From the NCBI GenBank assembly GCA_012034655.1, contig JAAUOZ010000005.1, positions 1-56,871 on the forward strand: DNA of 56,871 bases. Reading direction: 5' to 3'. The stretch is from Leptolyngbyaceae cyanobacterium CSU_1_3 (GTDB lineage: Bacteria > Cyanobacteriota > Cyanobacteriia > Leptolyngbyales > Leptolyngbyaceae). Shown in pieces: positions 25,809 through 35,708 of this stretch (positions within the stretch are counted from its first letter, which is position 1; each line of letters starts with the position of its first letter). The position numbers and the translations under genes were made by a program. The notes under the pieces were generated by a model. That model was not told the origin of the DNA. It ran no database searches and was given only the letters and a program-made list of their open reading frames with translations.

Positions 25809-28451
25809 TTAGAACTCCCAACTGACAGAGCCAACGACGGTAAACGGCTCGGTTCTTTGAACAAATAGCTCACTGAAGGCAGCTACAGGAGCATCTATAT
25901 CAAATATGTTGCGAAAATTGATTGCAGCTCTAAAGCGATCTCTTCGGTAGTAGAGGGCTGCATCAGTTCGCAAGTAATCTCCTAGCTCAAGAGAGTTATC
26001 TAGATTCGCTTGCCGTGCACCTAGATAAAATAGCCCCAGTCCAAACCCTAAACCTTCCAAAGCCCCCTCCTGGATGGTGTACGTTGTCCAAAGACTTGCC
26101 TGATTTTCTGGCACGTTTGGTAGCCGATTGCCGACCGGAAACGTATTATCCTGAGTAAGTTCTGCATCCGTGTAAGCATAGGCAGCCGTTACATCCCAAC
26201 CCGGTAAAATTTCCCCTCTAACTTCAAATTCAATTCCCTGGCTTCGCTGCTCCCCAGTTTGAATGGAGCGATTACGGTCATTTGGATCGGGAGTCAGAAC
26301 GTTCGTTCTGGTGAGGTGATAAGCTGCTAAGGTTGCTGAAAGTCTACCATCGAGAAAGTCAGTTTTCACACCAACTTCATACTGAGTTCCTCTGGTGGGG
26401 TCAAATGTAACATCCGGATTCAAGTTTTCAAATGTCGAAATCGGAAAAAACGATCGCGTGTAGCTGGCATAGAGAGACACTGCTTCGCTGGGCTGATAGA
26501 CCAAACCGACACGAGGGCTAAAAGCACTATCATTCCTGGTTGGGAAAAAAACTAATTCCCCTCCTACGGCGAAATCTACCCCAAAGTCAGTCGAAACCCA
26601 ATCATAACGACCACCAATTAGGAATTTTAGATTGTCACTTAATGTAATCTGATCCTGAAGATAGACACCATAAGATCGCCTTTCAATATCACTGGAACCA
26701 AACGGATTACGTGTCGAAAAGGTAGGCGTTGGAATATCGTAGTTGGGATTGCGGATATCGAGAGGAGGCAAAGGCTCATCAGCGTTAACCCCATTGCGAT
26801 CGGTATCAAAATTATTGAAATCAAATCCCGCTAAGACTTGATGGGAAATCGTTCCAGTATTAAATCTGCCAAGCACTTCTACTTGCCCAAAGAGGTTGTT
26901 TCTCTGATATGTATTCCTGGCGGGGCCAAACCCATCCAAAAAGCGATCATCTGTTAATGATTCAAAACCTGTGGCATTATTCTCTTGAAGACGACTGAGA
27001 ACAATCGCTACATTATTTCGCAACTGCCAGTTGTCGCTAAACTCGTGATTGAGAGTATAACCAAACCTATGAGTTGAGAAATCGAGCTGCTGTAGACTGG
27101 GATAGTAAGTCAAAAAGCCGCGGGGAGATAAGCTTCCATCACTGAGAAAGACGGCATTAGAATATCCAGAAGCAGGATCAGCATCAATTCGACTGAATTC
27201 ATAGTACAAGTCAAGCTCAGTTCGTTCGCCTAATCTCAACGTAAGAGAAGGTGCAATTGTTGTTACCCTTGTATCCGCAAAACCTTGAAAATCACCAGAA
27301 CCTTGATAAGCCGCAATGAAGCGATAAAGAACAGTTTCATTGGCGTTTAAGGGTCCCGAAAAATCGATAGTGGATTCATAGAATCCAAAATTCCCGGCTT
27401 CAAACGCAACTCTGTAATAGGGGTCACTCAGAGGTTGTCTGGTGACGACGTTAACGATTCCCCCTGGTTCTCCTGCACCAAACAAAACGGAGGCGGGTCC
27501 TCTCAGCACTTCTACTTGTTCGATGGTTGCCGATGGGGTCACACTGTAGGTCTCACCATCGGGAAAACCATTGCGGAAACCAACAACACCCCCCTCTGCT
27601 TGATTAAAGCCTCTAATGATTCTATTGAATATGATCGGCACACCAATATACGGGGTAAATCCGGGAGGAACCCCAGCGACTGTTTCTAGGGCTTCTGTTA
27701 CGGTTCTCACATTGCGATCTTCGAGTACCTGTCGCGGCACTACCGTAATCGAAGCAGGAATATCGCGCAGGGGTGTATCGGTTCGCGTTGCGGTCGTTGC
27801 ATTCGATGGGTTGTAGCCCTGATCCTGCTCTCCCGTTACCACCACCTGAATGGCATCATCCTCGGCACCGACTACTGCCTCCCCCAGCGTCACCGCCAGC
27901 CCTGTCGCCGTCACCTCCGCTACCGGCGGTGCATCCGTCCCCGTAATCGCCACCCGCACCCGGTTCCCCGGCTCATTCGTCACGCTCACCAGCGCAATTC
28001 CCTCCGCCGGGCCAAACTGCTCAAAGTTGCTGCCCTCCGGCAGCGCCAGCACCGCATTGGGGATCTCCGCAATCAGCGCATTGCCCACCGTCTGTGTTGT
28101 GGGAGTCGCCAGTTCACCCTCTGCGGTTTCCAAGACAATCTGCAACCCTGTTTCGGTTGTCTCGACTCGAACTCCAGTAATTTGCACCAGTGATGCTTCG
28201 ATTTGCGCGATCCAGTCTGTAACGGTTGTGGCAGGTTCAGTAGCGGATGGGTAGATGAATTGCTCGGCCTCATCCACGCGCCCATTCATCAACTCATCCA
28301 CTCCCCCTACTCGCCCACTCGCCCACTCATCGACTCCTTCCCTCTCTTCCTGAGCCACTACGGGCAATGCTCCCACAGCAGCGCCAAGACTCCCCAATAC
28401 CCCAGCAACAACCCACAAACTTACCTGAACCGATCGCAGCCCAACTTTCAT
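25809..28451 (-). CDS. TonB-dependent siderophore receptor with AMIN domain
   Basis: An 880-residue outer-membrane receptor. It has a signal peptide (to about residue 33), then a low-complexity stretch encoded by short DNA repeats (residues about 36-62). An AMIN-type domain follows (residues about 75-200, with EIPNAVLALPEGSNF). A TonB-box-like segment IQVVVTGEQ leads into the plug domain (IPASITVVPRQVLEDR, VEVLRGPASVLFGAGEPGG) and a 22-strand barrel ending in VVGSVSWEF, with a terminal aromatic as needed for assembly. It lies between the AraC regulator and the FecB-type gene. AMIN-containing TonB receptors are typical of cyanobacterial siderophore uptake. Confidence 0.93.
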   Translation of the reverse strand: MKVGLRSVQVSLWVVAGVLGSLGAAVGALPVVAQEEREGVDEWASGRVGGVDELMNGRVDEAEQFIYPSATEPATTVTDWIAQIEASLVQITGVRVETTETGLQIVLETAEGELATPTTQTVGNALIAEIPNAVLALPEGSNFEQFGPAEGIALVSVTNEPGNRVRVAITGTDAPPVAEVTATGLAVTLGEAVVGAEDDAIQVVVTGEQDQGYNPSNATTATRTDTPLRDIPASITVVPRQVLEDRNVRTVTEALETVAGVPPGFTPYIGVPIIFNRIIRGFNQAEGGVVGFRNGFPDGETYSVTPSATIEQVEVLRGPASVLFGAGEPGGIVNVVTRQPLSDPYYRVAFEAGNFGFYESTIDFSGPLNANETVLYRFIAAYQGSGDFQGFADTRVTTIAPSLTLRLGERTELDLYYEFSRIDADPASGYSNAVFLSDGSLSPRGFLTYYPSLQQLDFSTHRFGYTLNHEFSDNWQLRNNVAIVLSRLQENNATGFESLTDDRFLDGFGPARNTYQRNNLFGQVEVLGRFNTGTISHQVLAGFDFNNFDTDRNGVNADEPLPPLDIRNPNYDIPTPTFSTRNPFGSSDIERRSYGVYLQDQITLSDNLKFLIGGRYDWVSTDFGVDFAVGGELVFFPTRNDSAFSPRVGLVYQPSEAVSLYASYTRSFFPISTFENLNPDVTFDPTRGTQYEVGVKTDFLDGRLSATLAAYHLTRTNVLTPDPNDRNRSIQTGEQRSQGIEFEVRGEILPGWDVTAAYAYTDAELTQDNTFPVGNRLPNVPENQASLWTTYTIQEGALEGLGFGLGLFYLGARQANLDNSLELGDYLRTDAALYYRRDRFRAAINFRNIFDIDAPVAAFSELFVQRTEPFTVVGSVSWEF
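28270..28338. repeat. Short tandem repeat tract inside the receptor gene
   Basis: The plus strand reads as degenerate seven- to eight-base units such as CCCACTCG, CCCACTCA and CATTCATCAACTC. It resembles the short tandemly repeated sequences (STRR) of filamentous cyanobacteria seen also at about 24360 and 32751-32830. Here the tract is in frame within the TonB receptor and encodes the variable linker between the signal peptide and the AMIN domain (VDEWASGRVGGVDELMNGRV). Confidence 0.5.
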
Positions 28452-28471
28452 AAAAACGCCTCACACACCAA

Positions 28472-28501
28472 AATCAGGATTGTTGAAAATAATTCCTGAT
28501 T
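28472..28501. promoter_or_regulatory. 8-14-8 dyad before the TonB receptor gene
   Basis: AATCAGGA (28472-28479) and TCCTGATT (28494-28501) are perfect inverted arms around a 14-base AT-rich centre. The dyad starts 21 bases before the receptor start. The adjacent AraC-family gene suggests it may be that protein's operator. The centre also contains GAAAATAATTC, weakly like half a Fur box. Confidence 0.42.
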
Positions 28502-28562
28502 GCAATAAAGCGTAGTGTATGGAAGCAGAAGGGGCTGCGTCTATCAACAAAACCGCTTTCTT

Positions 28563-29561
28563 TTACAACAAAACCGACTTTTCCCCAGCCAAACACTGAC
28601 TGGGCGTGATGCCAAACCGCCGCTTAAAGACCGATGCAAAATACCACAAACTCCCATATCCCATCAGCCGCGCCACTTCCGCCACCGTTCGATCGCCCCG
28701 TCGCAACAACTGTTCAGCCCGTTTCAGACGTTGCTGCATCGAGTACCCAATTACCGTTGTGTCAAAGAGTTGCTTGAATCCGCGCAATAGGGTGCGATCG
28801 CTCACTCCTACTTGCTGCGCCAATTCCAAAATGGATGGCGGGTTTTCCAATCGAGTATCCAAAATATCCTTGGCATGGTGCAAACAGGCGATCGTCTCTG
28901 GTTTCAGTCCAGGGCGTATCCGAGTTTGCGTCGGCTCCTCAGTAATCAAGTCGAGATAGATGACCAACAGTTCCATCACCTTTGCCTGGAGATAGAGCCG
29001 CTTTAACTCACCGCGATAGGGCGCATCCCACATTTGCTGGGCGATCGCACGAATCGCAGGAGTCACCGTTGGGTAAAACGCAACCTTCCAATCCTCTCCT
29101 TGAAACAACTGCCGTACCCGATCAGACGGCTGCTGGCGATTGTCTGTTAAAAGCGAGTCCAGCACATCCGATAAAATCTCTACATTGACACAGGTGAACC
29201 GCTGCCCTGACCGATAGCTTTCTACATAGCCCGGTGAAATGCCGCTGCCTGAGAAATAGCTATGGGTTTCATCAAATGTGGTATGTATATCACAATAAAA
29301 CGAGCCTGACAGGAAAATTCCAATTTGAATTGGATGATTGTGAGTTGGTGTTTTATTAATGAAGTCCTGGTGATACTCAACATCGTTGAAGTTTAACCAC
29401 ACTCCGGGCGATAGCTCCATGCCGCGACTGTAGCCTTGTCCTAGACGTGTTGGCACACCCGTCAGCGCCTCAAACTCATCCACTATCAGGTTGTCAGGGC
29501 AGGTAATGGGAGCCTGCTCATATAGTTCGTCCCAATCAGATTCGTTGAGAATGAGCATCAT
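28563..29561 (-). CDS. AraC-family regulator (PchR-like)
   Basis: A 332-residue transcription regulator. The N-terminal 200 residues form a ligand-sensing domain of the type found in siderophore regulators such as PchR (LGQGYSRGMELSPGVWLNF). The C-terminal 100 residues hold two helix-turn-helices (SILELAQQVGVSDRTLLRGF and VAEVARLMGYGSLWYFASVF), ending RRFGITPSQC. It is upstream of and co-directional with the TonB receptor, divergent from a methyltransferase with only 90 bases or fewer between starts. Members of this group activate receptor genes when they bind the imported siderophore. Confidence 0.9.
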   Translation of the reverse strand: MMLILNESDWDELYEQAPITCPDNLIVDEFEALTGVPTRLGQGYSRGMELSPGVWLNFNDVEYHQDFINKTPTHNHPIQIGIFLSGSFYCDIHTTFDETHSYFSGSGISPGYVESYRSGQRFTCVNVEILSDVLDSLLTDNRQQPSDRVRQLFQGEDWKVAFYPTVTPAIRAIAQQMWDAPYRGELKRLYLQAKVMELLVIYLDLITEEPTQTRIRPGLKPETIACLHHAKDILDTRLENPPSILELAQQVGVSDRTLLRGFKQLFDTTVIGYSMQQRLKRAEQLLRRGDRTVAEVARLMGYGSLWYFASVFKRRFGITPSQCLAGEKSVLL

Positions 29562-29651
29562 AGTAGGGTTGACTTAAGCTGAAGATTGACCTAAATGAGA
29601 GAAATTTGCAATAATCTTACCATAATGCCCATTGGACAGGAACTCTTCATC

Positions 29652-30503
29652 ATGCAGCTTCGAGAACCAACCGACCAGCTTACAGGGGTTGCAGAAACCT
29701 TAATGATCACCCTCTACGCTCGTGCCATTGAAACTCAGCGACCAGAGCCGATTTTGAGCGATCGCAAAGCCGTCGAGATTGCAGAGCAACTAGATTATGA
29801 TTTCAGCAAATATGAGAAAGGTTGGGCATCGCAGTTGGGCTGTGTGATTCGGGCAAGAGCGTGCGATCGCATCGTCCAAAACTTTCTAGAAACCCATCCT
29901 AGTGCTGTCGTTGTCAATTTGGGGGCAGGATTGTGTACCCGATTCTCGCGGGTAGATAACGGTGAAGTGCGTTGGTATGAAGTGGATTTTCCAGAGGTGA
30001 TTACTCTGCGACGCAAGTTCTTTCAGGAAAGTGAACGCTATCACTTCATTGCCAAATCAATTCTAGATTTCACCTGGATGGATGCCATTCAGCGAGAACC
30101 GAATCAACCCATGCTGGTTCTCTACGAAGGGGTATCCATGTATCTATCAGAGGCTGATAACAAAGCTCTGTTGCAACACATTGATACGCGCTTTGCGCCT
30201 GTGGAAGTGTTGTTTGATGTCATCAGCCGCAAGCGTTCTCAAAGTACGAAGCGGCACGATACCGTCTCGAAAACAAACGCAGAATTTAAGTGGGGAATTG
30301 ACGATTCTAGGGAGCTAGAATCCTGGAGTCCGAACATCATCCTCAAGCAAGAAGAGTTCTATCTCACTCAATTTCTCGATTATTCGCAACGATTACCGAT
30401 CGTTTGGCGCATGGTGTCACAACTATTCCCTTTCATTCCATTGGCACTATTCAAGAACTCTGGTCGGATTGTGCGATTGCAGGTTGAGAGAAGCAATTTC
30501 TAA
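29652..30503 (+). CDS. Class I SAM methyltransferase (Ppm1/LCM-like)
   Basis: About 283 residues from ATG 29652 (an upstream frame start at 29595 adds 19). The sequence matches the leucine-carboxyl-methyltransferase-like family: LTGVAETLMITLYARA at the start, the SAM motif VVNLGAGLCTRF near residue 90, WYEVDFPEVITLRR and LYEGVSMYLSE. In bacteria these enzymes O-methylate small molecules, often polyketide- or peptide-type products. It is divergent from the AraC gene and 36 bases before a leaderless FecB-like gene in the same direction, so it may act on the chelator of this locus. That is inference. Confidence 0.82.
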   Translation: MQLREPTDQLTGVAETLMITLYARAIETQRPEPILSDRKAVEIAEQLDYDFSKYEKGWASQLGCVIRARACDRIVQNFLETHPSAVVVNLGAGLCTRFSRVDNGEVRWYEVDFPEVITLRRKFFQESERYHFIAKSILDFTWMDAIQREPNQPMLVLYEGVSMYLSEADNKALLQHIDTRFAPVEVLFDVISRKRSQSTKRHDTVSKTNAEFKWGIDDSRELESWSPNIILKQEEFYLTQFLDYSQRLPIVWRMVSQLFPFIPLALFKNSGRIVRLQVERSNF

Positions 30504-30539
30504 CGCACCAAGGAAATAATCATAACTTCATTAAAACCA

Positions 30540-31439
30540 ATGATAGTGACAACTGGAGAATCGTATCGAGCAACAGACGCAACGGGCGCAGAAATTCACC
30601 TGACCCAACCCGCGAAACGAACTGTCTGTCTTACCGCAACCGGAATTGATAGTCTGGCAGAACTCGGTTTAGAACCTGTGGGCTATCTCTCTCAGGGCAT
30701 TGCCGATCGCCCTGAATTTTATGGAGAACACGCTCAGCAATTTACCTCCGTCGGTTCCTGGATGCTGCCAAACCTGAAAGCCATCCGCAATCTTCAACCT
30801 GATTTGATTCTAGGTTGGGGATTTCCCCATCGGTTTTATCAGCGGCGGCGGCGGCAAATTGCACCAACCTATCTCATGAGCGGCAGTGGGTACAACGTTG
30901 CGTTAGCACGACTGCGCGATATTGCTCAATTAACCGGACGTACCACTGAAGCAGAAAGCGCTATTCAGCAACTTGAAACTCAACTCGAAACATACCGCGC
31001 AACTATCTCAACACATCAGAAAAAGACAGTTTTAATGATGGGTGGATCAACGCTGAATTGCTTGTTCCGTCGGTTTATTGTTGAGACAACTGTTGGAACG
31101 GCAGGTAGCTTGCTGAAAGAACTAACCCATTACCCCTGGATTGAACCTGCGGGACAAAGAATGGAACCGGGTTTGATGACCGTTCCGCTCGATCGCATTC
31201 TTCAGATTGATCCTGATGTCATCTTTGTGCAAACCTATCCGCCTTCTGTCGCTCCTCTCTCCCAGCAGCTTGCCAATCACCCGATTTGGAAGCGACTAAA
31301 AGCAGTACAAACGGGCCAAGTTCACGAGGTCGAGCAATTCTGGCATTCTGGTAATGGCACACGAATGATGCAGGTCATTCTCAATCAATTAATGCCAATC
31401 ATTTATTCTGAACAGGTTTCTCACATTCAAAATAGCTAA
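30540..31439 (+). CDS. FecB/BtuF-fold protein without a signal peptide
   Basis: A 299-residue protein with the periplasmic binding protein fold of the FecB/BtuF class ([38 protein letters not shown], and a second lobe around [20 protein letters not shown]). It starts directly with the first strand and has no signal peptide or lipobox. A TAA in the same frame at about 30516-30518 rules out an N-terminal extension. It should therefore stay in the cytoplasm, unusual for this fold. It follows the methyltransferase and converges on hisI with a four-base overlap. Confidence 0.8.
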   Translation: MIVTTGESYRATDATGAEIHLTQPAKRTVCLTATGIDSLAELGLEPVGYLSQGIADRPEFYGEHAQQFTSVGSWMLPNLKAIRNLQPDLILGWGFPHRFYQRRRRQIAPTYLMSGSGYNVALARLRDIAQLTGRTTEAESAIQQLETQLETYRATISTHQKKTVLMMGGSTLNCLFRRFIVETTVGTAGSLLKELTHYPWIEPAGQRMEPGLMTVPLDRILQIDPDVIFVQTYPPSVAPLSQQLANHPIWKRLKAVQTGQVHEVEQFWHSGNGTRMMQVILNQLMPIIYSEQVSHIQNS

Positions 31440-31768
31440 ACCGCATTAAAGAAGCAACTTCTGGCTCCCATATGGCAGGCAACATTACCCACCTGCTCAA
31501 TTTTTAGCAGCAGCGTATCAGCATCACAGTCGTAATAAAATGCTTTGACTTTTTGAATGTGCCCAGACGTTGCACCTTTATGCCACAATTCCGCCCGCGA
31601 TCGGCTCCAGTAGCAGGCTTCTCCTGTTTCTAAGGTTCGCTGAATCGATTCACGGTTCATCCATGCCATCATCAAGACGGCATTGTCCAGGTAATCCTGG
31701 GCGATCGCTGGAATCAACCCCTGTTCATTGAACTTGAGTTGTTCTATCCATAAAAAAATTTGATTCAT
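31436..31768 (-). CDS. hisI: Phosphoribosyl-AMP cyclohydrolase
   Basis: About 110 residues from ATG 31768 (a TTG at 31789 would add seven). This zinc enzyme opens the purine ring in histidine biosynthesis. The core motifs are [42 protein letters not shown] and [10 protein letters not shown], with the metal-binding Asp and Cys residues in place. It is the single-domain form without a HisE part. It follows COG0523 gene 1 by six bases, at the end of the sufE-COG0523-folE operon. Zur-controlled HisI paralogues are known from zinc-starvation clusters. Confidence 0.92.
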   Translation of the reverse strand: MNQIFLWIEQLKFNEQGLIPAIAQDYLDNAVLMMAWMNRESIQRTLETGEACYWSRSRAELWHKGATSGHIQKVKAFYYDCDADTLLLKIEQVGNVACHMGARSCFFNAV

Positions 31769-31773
31769 TGCCG

Positions 31774-32736
31774 CTATTTGGTTAAACAATTATTCAACGT
31801 TTGAATCAGAAACAGAGCATCCAATTTACGCCCAATCAGCACCATTTGATTTTTCGGGGCAGCCGTCCACTCGCTATCATCAATGGTGAACCGCTTGCCA
31901 CTCAGTTGAAACAAATGCCGCTTGGGACTTTCAGCAAAGTAGAGTACCCCTTTTGCCCGAAATACATTGTCAGGAAGTTGATAATCTAAAAACTGCTGAA
32001 ATTTCTTCAAGGCAATGGGGCGATCGCTTTGAAAGGATACGGACATAAATCCATCATTATTCAGGTGCTGGGTGTTTTGGTTTAGTTGTGCTCCAGAGTC
32101 CAGAGAATCATCAATTGTAGAAAGATTGATATCAAGAATTAGGGATAGCGGTACTTTACCGTGTTGCGATCGCAAAATTCGGGCACGCTCTTTCACAGAA
32201 TGGAGATAGTCTTCTAACTCTTTTAATCTTGACTCCGCGACTAAATCCGTTTTATTCAGCAGAATCATATCCCCATACAGGATCTGATTCATCGCGGCAC
32301 CACTGTTATAATGCTCATCAGGTGTAAAGGTTTCGGCATCAACAACGGTTACGATCGCATCCAATTGAGTTAAATCTCTCAACTCTGTTCCCAAGAATGT
32401 CAGGGCGATTGGAAGGGGATCTGCAACTCCGGTTGTTTCAACAATTAAATACTCAATCCGCTCCCGCCGTTCCAGCACCCGGTAGACTGCATCCGCTAAG
32501 TTGTCATTAATCGTGCAACAGATACAGCCATTTGTCAGTTCAATCATGTCCTCTTCGATTGCAATTAAGAACTGACTGTCAATGTTAATGTCACCAAATT
32601 CATTGACTAAAACAGCAACTTTATAGGCTTCAAAATTTTGCAGGATGTAGTTTAACAGCGTTGTTTTACCACTTCCTAAAAAGCCAGTAATGATGGTGAC
32701 AGGGAGCCTGGTATCAGCAATTGAGAGATTAGACAT
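31774..32736 (-). CDS. COG0523 GTPase (copy 1, no His-rich loop)
   Basis: A 320-residue G3E-family GTPase of the CobW/YjiA/ZigA group, thought to deliver metal to client enzymes. Motifs are [15 protein letters not shown] (P-loop), the metal-binding CxCC in [18 protein letters not shown] and NKTD. The C-terminal CobW_C domain ends in [14 protein letters not shown]. Unlike copies 2 and 3, its linker (around residue 215) has only one His. It sits between folE and hisI, both zinc enzymes, so these may be its clients. The frame is intact. Confidence 0.93.
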   Translation of the reverse strand: MSNLSIADTRLPVTIITGFLGSGKTTLLNYILQNFEAYKVAVLVNEFGDINIDSQFLIAIEEDMIELTNGCICCTINDNLADAVYRVLERRERIEYLIVETTGVADPLPIALTFLGTELRDLTQLDAIVTVVDAETFTPDEHYNSGAAMNQILYGDMILLNKTDLVAESRLKELEDYLHSVKERARILRSQHGKVPLSLILDINLSTIDDSLDSGAQLNQNTQHLNNDGFMSVSFQSDRPIALKKFQQFLDYQLPDNVFRAKGVLYFAESPKRHLFQLSGKRFTIDDSEWTAAPKNQMVLIGRKLDALFLIQTLNNCLTK

Positions 32737-32750
32737 GGAGGGTGGGAAAG

Positions 32751-32830
32751 GTAGTGGGGAGTAGGGAGTAGGGAGTGGCAGGAATCAAGGTATTTTCCCC
32801 ATTCCCTATTGCCCATTCCCCATTCCCCTG
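32751..32830. repeat. Short tandem repeats of GGGAGTA and CCCATTC type
   Basis: A G-rich tract with four copies of a GTAGGGA-type heptamer (32753-32776) is followed by a C-rich tract of CCCATTCC units (32797-32828). The two tracts are partly complementary and could fold into a hairpin. They lie between folE and COG0523 gene 1. Such heptamer repeats are common between genes of filamentous cyanobacteria. Confidence 0.72.
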
Positions 32831-32838
32831 CCTACTGC

Positions 32839-33477
32839 TTAATGAAACGATGGACGATGACGAATCAGTTCCATAAATTCCTGACGGGTTCTGGCATCGT
32901 CGGCAAACACACCCTGCATGGAGCTAGTCACCGTCCAGGAACCAGGCTTTTGTACACCCCGCATCACCATACACATATGGGTCGCTTCCACCACGACTGC
33001 AACTCCTTGCGGTTTGAGTAAGCCTTGCAGGGCATCGGCGATCTGTTGCGTCAGGCGTTCCTGGACTTGCAGACGACGGGCGTACATTTCGCAGATGCGG
33101 GCAATTTTGGATAAACCGATGACTTTGCCATTGGGAATGTAGGCAACATGGGCACGTCCCAGAATTGGCAGAATGTGATGTTCACAGGAGCTAAACAAAT
33201 CAATATCGCGCACCAACACCATTTCATTGGCATCTTCATGGAACACGGCTCCATTGAGCAACTCATCTAGAGATTGCTGATAGCCAGAGGTGAGGAATTT
33301 GAGGGCTTTGACGACTCGTTTGGGAGTGTCACGCAACCCTTCGCGATCGGGGTCTTCACCCATGCCTAATAGCAATATGCGAACCGCTTGTTGCATCTCT
33401 GCTTCAGAGACAGGCGACTCTGATTCAGTAATCACCGCTTGCTTGCGGATATCGTCGGGTGAAATGGATAACGTCAT
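32839..33477 (-). CDS. folE: GTP cyclohydrolase I
   Basis: A 212-residue enzyme that makes dihydroneopterin triphosphate for folate. It is the zinc-dependent FolE type, not FolE2: the ligands are in [11 protein letters not shown] (Cys and His) and [14 protein letters not shown] (Cys). [13 protein letters not shown] and [24 protein letters not shown] are typical. It sits inside the COG0523 operon. A zinc-dependent FolE within a zinc-starvation operon is unusual compared with the better-known FolE2 replacement. It may be an extra copy supplied with zinc by the neighbouring GTPases. Confidence 0.94.
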   Translation of the reverse strand: MTLSISPDDIRKQAVITESESPVSEAEMQQAVRILLLGMGEDPDREGLRDTPKRVVKALKFLTSGYQQSLDELLNGAVFHEDANEMVLVRDIDLFSSCEHHILPILGRAHVAYIPNGKVIGLSKIARICEMYARRLQVQERLTQQIADALQGLLKPQGVAVVVEATHMCMVMRGVQKPGSWTVTSSMQGVFADDARTRQEFMELIRHRPSFH

Positions 33478-33572
33478 GAGTGAATTTAGGTTAGGTAATT
33501 ATCAACCGTGACAGAAAGGGGGGGCTATCGCATCCCCTCTCTCAGCAGACGGCTGCACTGCTGAAAGACTCG

Positions 33573-34666
33573 CTAATAGGCAAGACAATCCGCTAAATGC
33601 TGCCGTAGCGTGTCAGCGTTTAGATTGCGCCCGATAAAGACTAGTTGGTTCTTAGGAGCACTCCGCCACTCTTCGCCTTGCAGGTCAAAGCGAGGACCGC
33701 TGAGTTGAAAGACGTTGCGTAAGTCGCTTTCTTTGAACCAGAGAATCCCTTTTGCCCGGAATACTTCTTTGGGTAACTGTTCTTGCAAGAAGGTTTCAAA
33801 CTTCTTCACGTCAAAGGGGCGATCGCTCTCAAAGGCGATCGAGACAAACCCGTCATTATCGAGGTGAGCAGAATGGTGATGATGGTGTTCGTGCGGGTGG
33901 TGGGCGTGATCATCGTGGTGATGGTGTTCATGATGATCATGCGAGTGATGATGGTCATGCTCATGCTGAGTTTGTTCAATCTCTTCCTGAATTAAATTGG
34001 CATAGGCTTCTGGGTTGTTATAGCCCACATCTAAAAGCAGTGGCAGCGGTACTTTTCCATGCTGACTGTGCAGAATTCTGGCACCTTCTTTGACCGTATG
34101 AATATAAGCTTCCAGGTTCTGGATTTGGTCTGGATCTGCCAAATCAGTCTTATTCAAGATCGTGACATCTCCATAGGCAATCTGCTTGAATGCCGCTTCG
34201 CTGTCGAAATGATCGGGAGTAAAAGCCTCAGAATCGACGACGGTGACGATCGAATCTAAACGGGTCAGGTCACGTAATTCTGTACCCAGAAAGGTCAAAA
34301 TAATCGGCAGTGGATCAGCAACACCCGTCGTTTCGATCACCATATAATCGACATGATCGTCCCGCTCCAGCACGTTATACACCGCATCCACCAAGCCATC
34401 ATTAATGGTGCAACAGATACAGCCATTACTCAGTTCCAGCATATCTTCATCCATCGACACGAGTAAACTCGACTGTCGATGTTAATGTCACCAAACTCAT
34501 TCACCAAAATCGCAACTTTTAGATCCTGGCGATTGTTCAAAATGTGGTTGAGTAATGTGGTTTTACCACTGCCGAGAAATCCCGTAATAATCGTGACAGG
34601 CATTCCCCGTTTGGGAATGTCCAGAGTGCTGGGAGTGGGAAGAGTTGTTGTGTTGGTCATATCCAA
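33573..34666 (-). pseudogene. COG0523 GTPase (copy 2, His-rich loop), frameshifted
   Basis: The N-terminal part (34666-34430) has [15 protein letters not shown] and [10 protein letters not shown], then leaves the frame at about 34462-34480. The rest (34460-33573) starts [17 protein letters not shown] and continues normally through ETTGVADP and NKTD. Two extra bases, or one missing, explain it; restored, the join would read [12 protein letters not shown] as in copy 3 (IDSQLLVSVDEN). The linker at about residues 235-270 has roughly twenty histidines, far more than in the other copies and probably a metal store or sensor loop. The C-terminal CobW_C domain ends NQLVFIGRNLNADTL. Confidence 0.88.
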
Positions 34667-34675
34667 TTCCTCAAA

Positions 34676-35699
34676 TTAAATCGCAATGCATTCAACTAAC
34701 TGTGCTTTGATTAATTCAGCATTTAAGTTTCGCCCGATGAACACTAACTGATTTATGCTTTGGTGACTGCGATCGCTCGCTCTTCATATCGCATCGTTTA
34801 CCACTCAGTTGCAAAACATAGCGTAGTTGGCTGCCCTGAAACCAGACAATTCCCTTTGCACGGTAAACATCAGGAGATAGGTGATCCAGGAAGTTTTGAA
34901 ATTTGGGTAAGTCGAAGGGGTGCTGGCGCAGTTGCTCTGGAAGCGATTCGCTTTCAAATGACACCGCTACAAACCCATCATTTTCTAGATGATGAGAATG
35001 TTTATGGTTATGATGCTCATGAGTCGGTTGGGATGAGTTGAGGTAGGTACTGGCATCATTAAATCCAATATCTAAGATTAGCGGCAGTGGCACTTCCCCA
35101 TATCGGGTCGAGATGATTCGAGCGCCTGGTTTGATCGAACCGATGTAGTTTTCCAACTCATCCACAACTTGAGGAGAAACCAGATCGGTCTTATTCAACA
35201 GAATAATGTCCCCAAAGAGGATTTGGTTGAGTGCGGCTTCACTATCATAATGACTGGGTGTAAAGGACTCAGCATCTACGACTGTCAGTACTGAATCCAG
35301 GCGCGTGACATCCCTCAACTTTGTACTAACAAAGCCCAACATGATCGGCAAGGGATCAGCAATTCCAGTCGTTTCAACCACAATATAATCAACTGATTCA
35401 TGGCGATCGACCATTTCATACACAGTATCAACCAGGCTTTGATTGATGGTGCAGCAAATACAGCCATTGCCCAGTTGCACCATGTTTTCATCTACAGAAA
35501 CTAGCAATTGTGAATCGATATCAATGTCACCAAACTCATTCACAATTACGGCAATTTTTAACCCGTGGCGATTGTTCAAAATGTGATTGAGTAGCGTTGT
35601 TTTGCCGCTGCCCAAAAAGCCTGTGATGATGGTAACGGGCATGACACGCTGAGGGACATTCACTAATTCTGGACAAACCTGCATGACTGAATTGGACAT
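34676..35699 (-). pseudogene. COG0523 GTPase (copy 3), frameshifted near the C-terminus
   Basis: Intact from MSNSVMQVCPELVNVPQ through [33 protein letters not shown] and NKTDLV, with a moderate His loop (HEHHNHKHSHH, near residue 235). One extra A near 34752-34754 diverts the frame, which stops at 34716. The original frame gives NQLVFIGRNLNAELIKAQL and ends at TAA 34676-34678. The CobW_C domain is almost complete even in the frameshifted product, so it may still work. It follows sufE by nine bases. Confidence 0.88.
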
Positions 35700-35708
35700 A
35701 ATGCCTCC

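Noticed and set aside
27435-28499. Plus-strand frames opposite the TonB receptor
   Set aside because: They are shadows of the receptor gene, with repetitive Ser/Thr/Pro composition and no ribosome-binding sites.
32751-32830. CRISPR array
   Set aside because: The repeats are only seven to eight bases long, tandem and without unique spacers.
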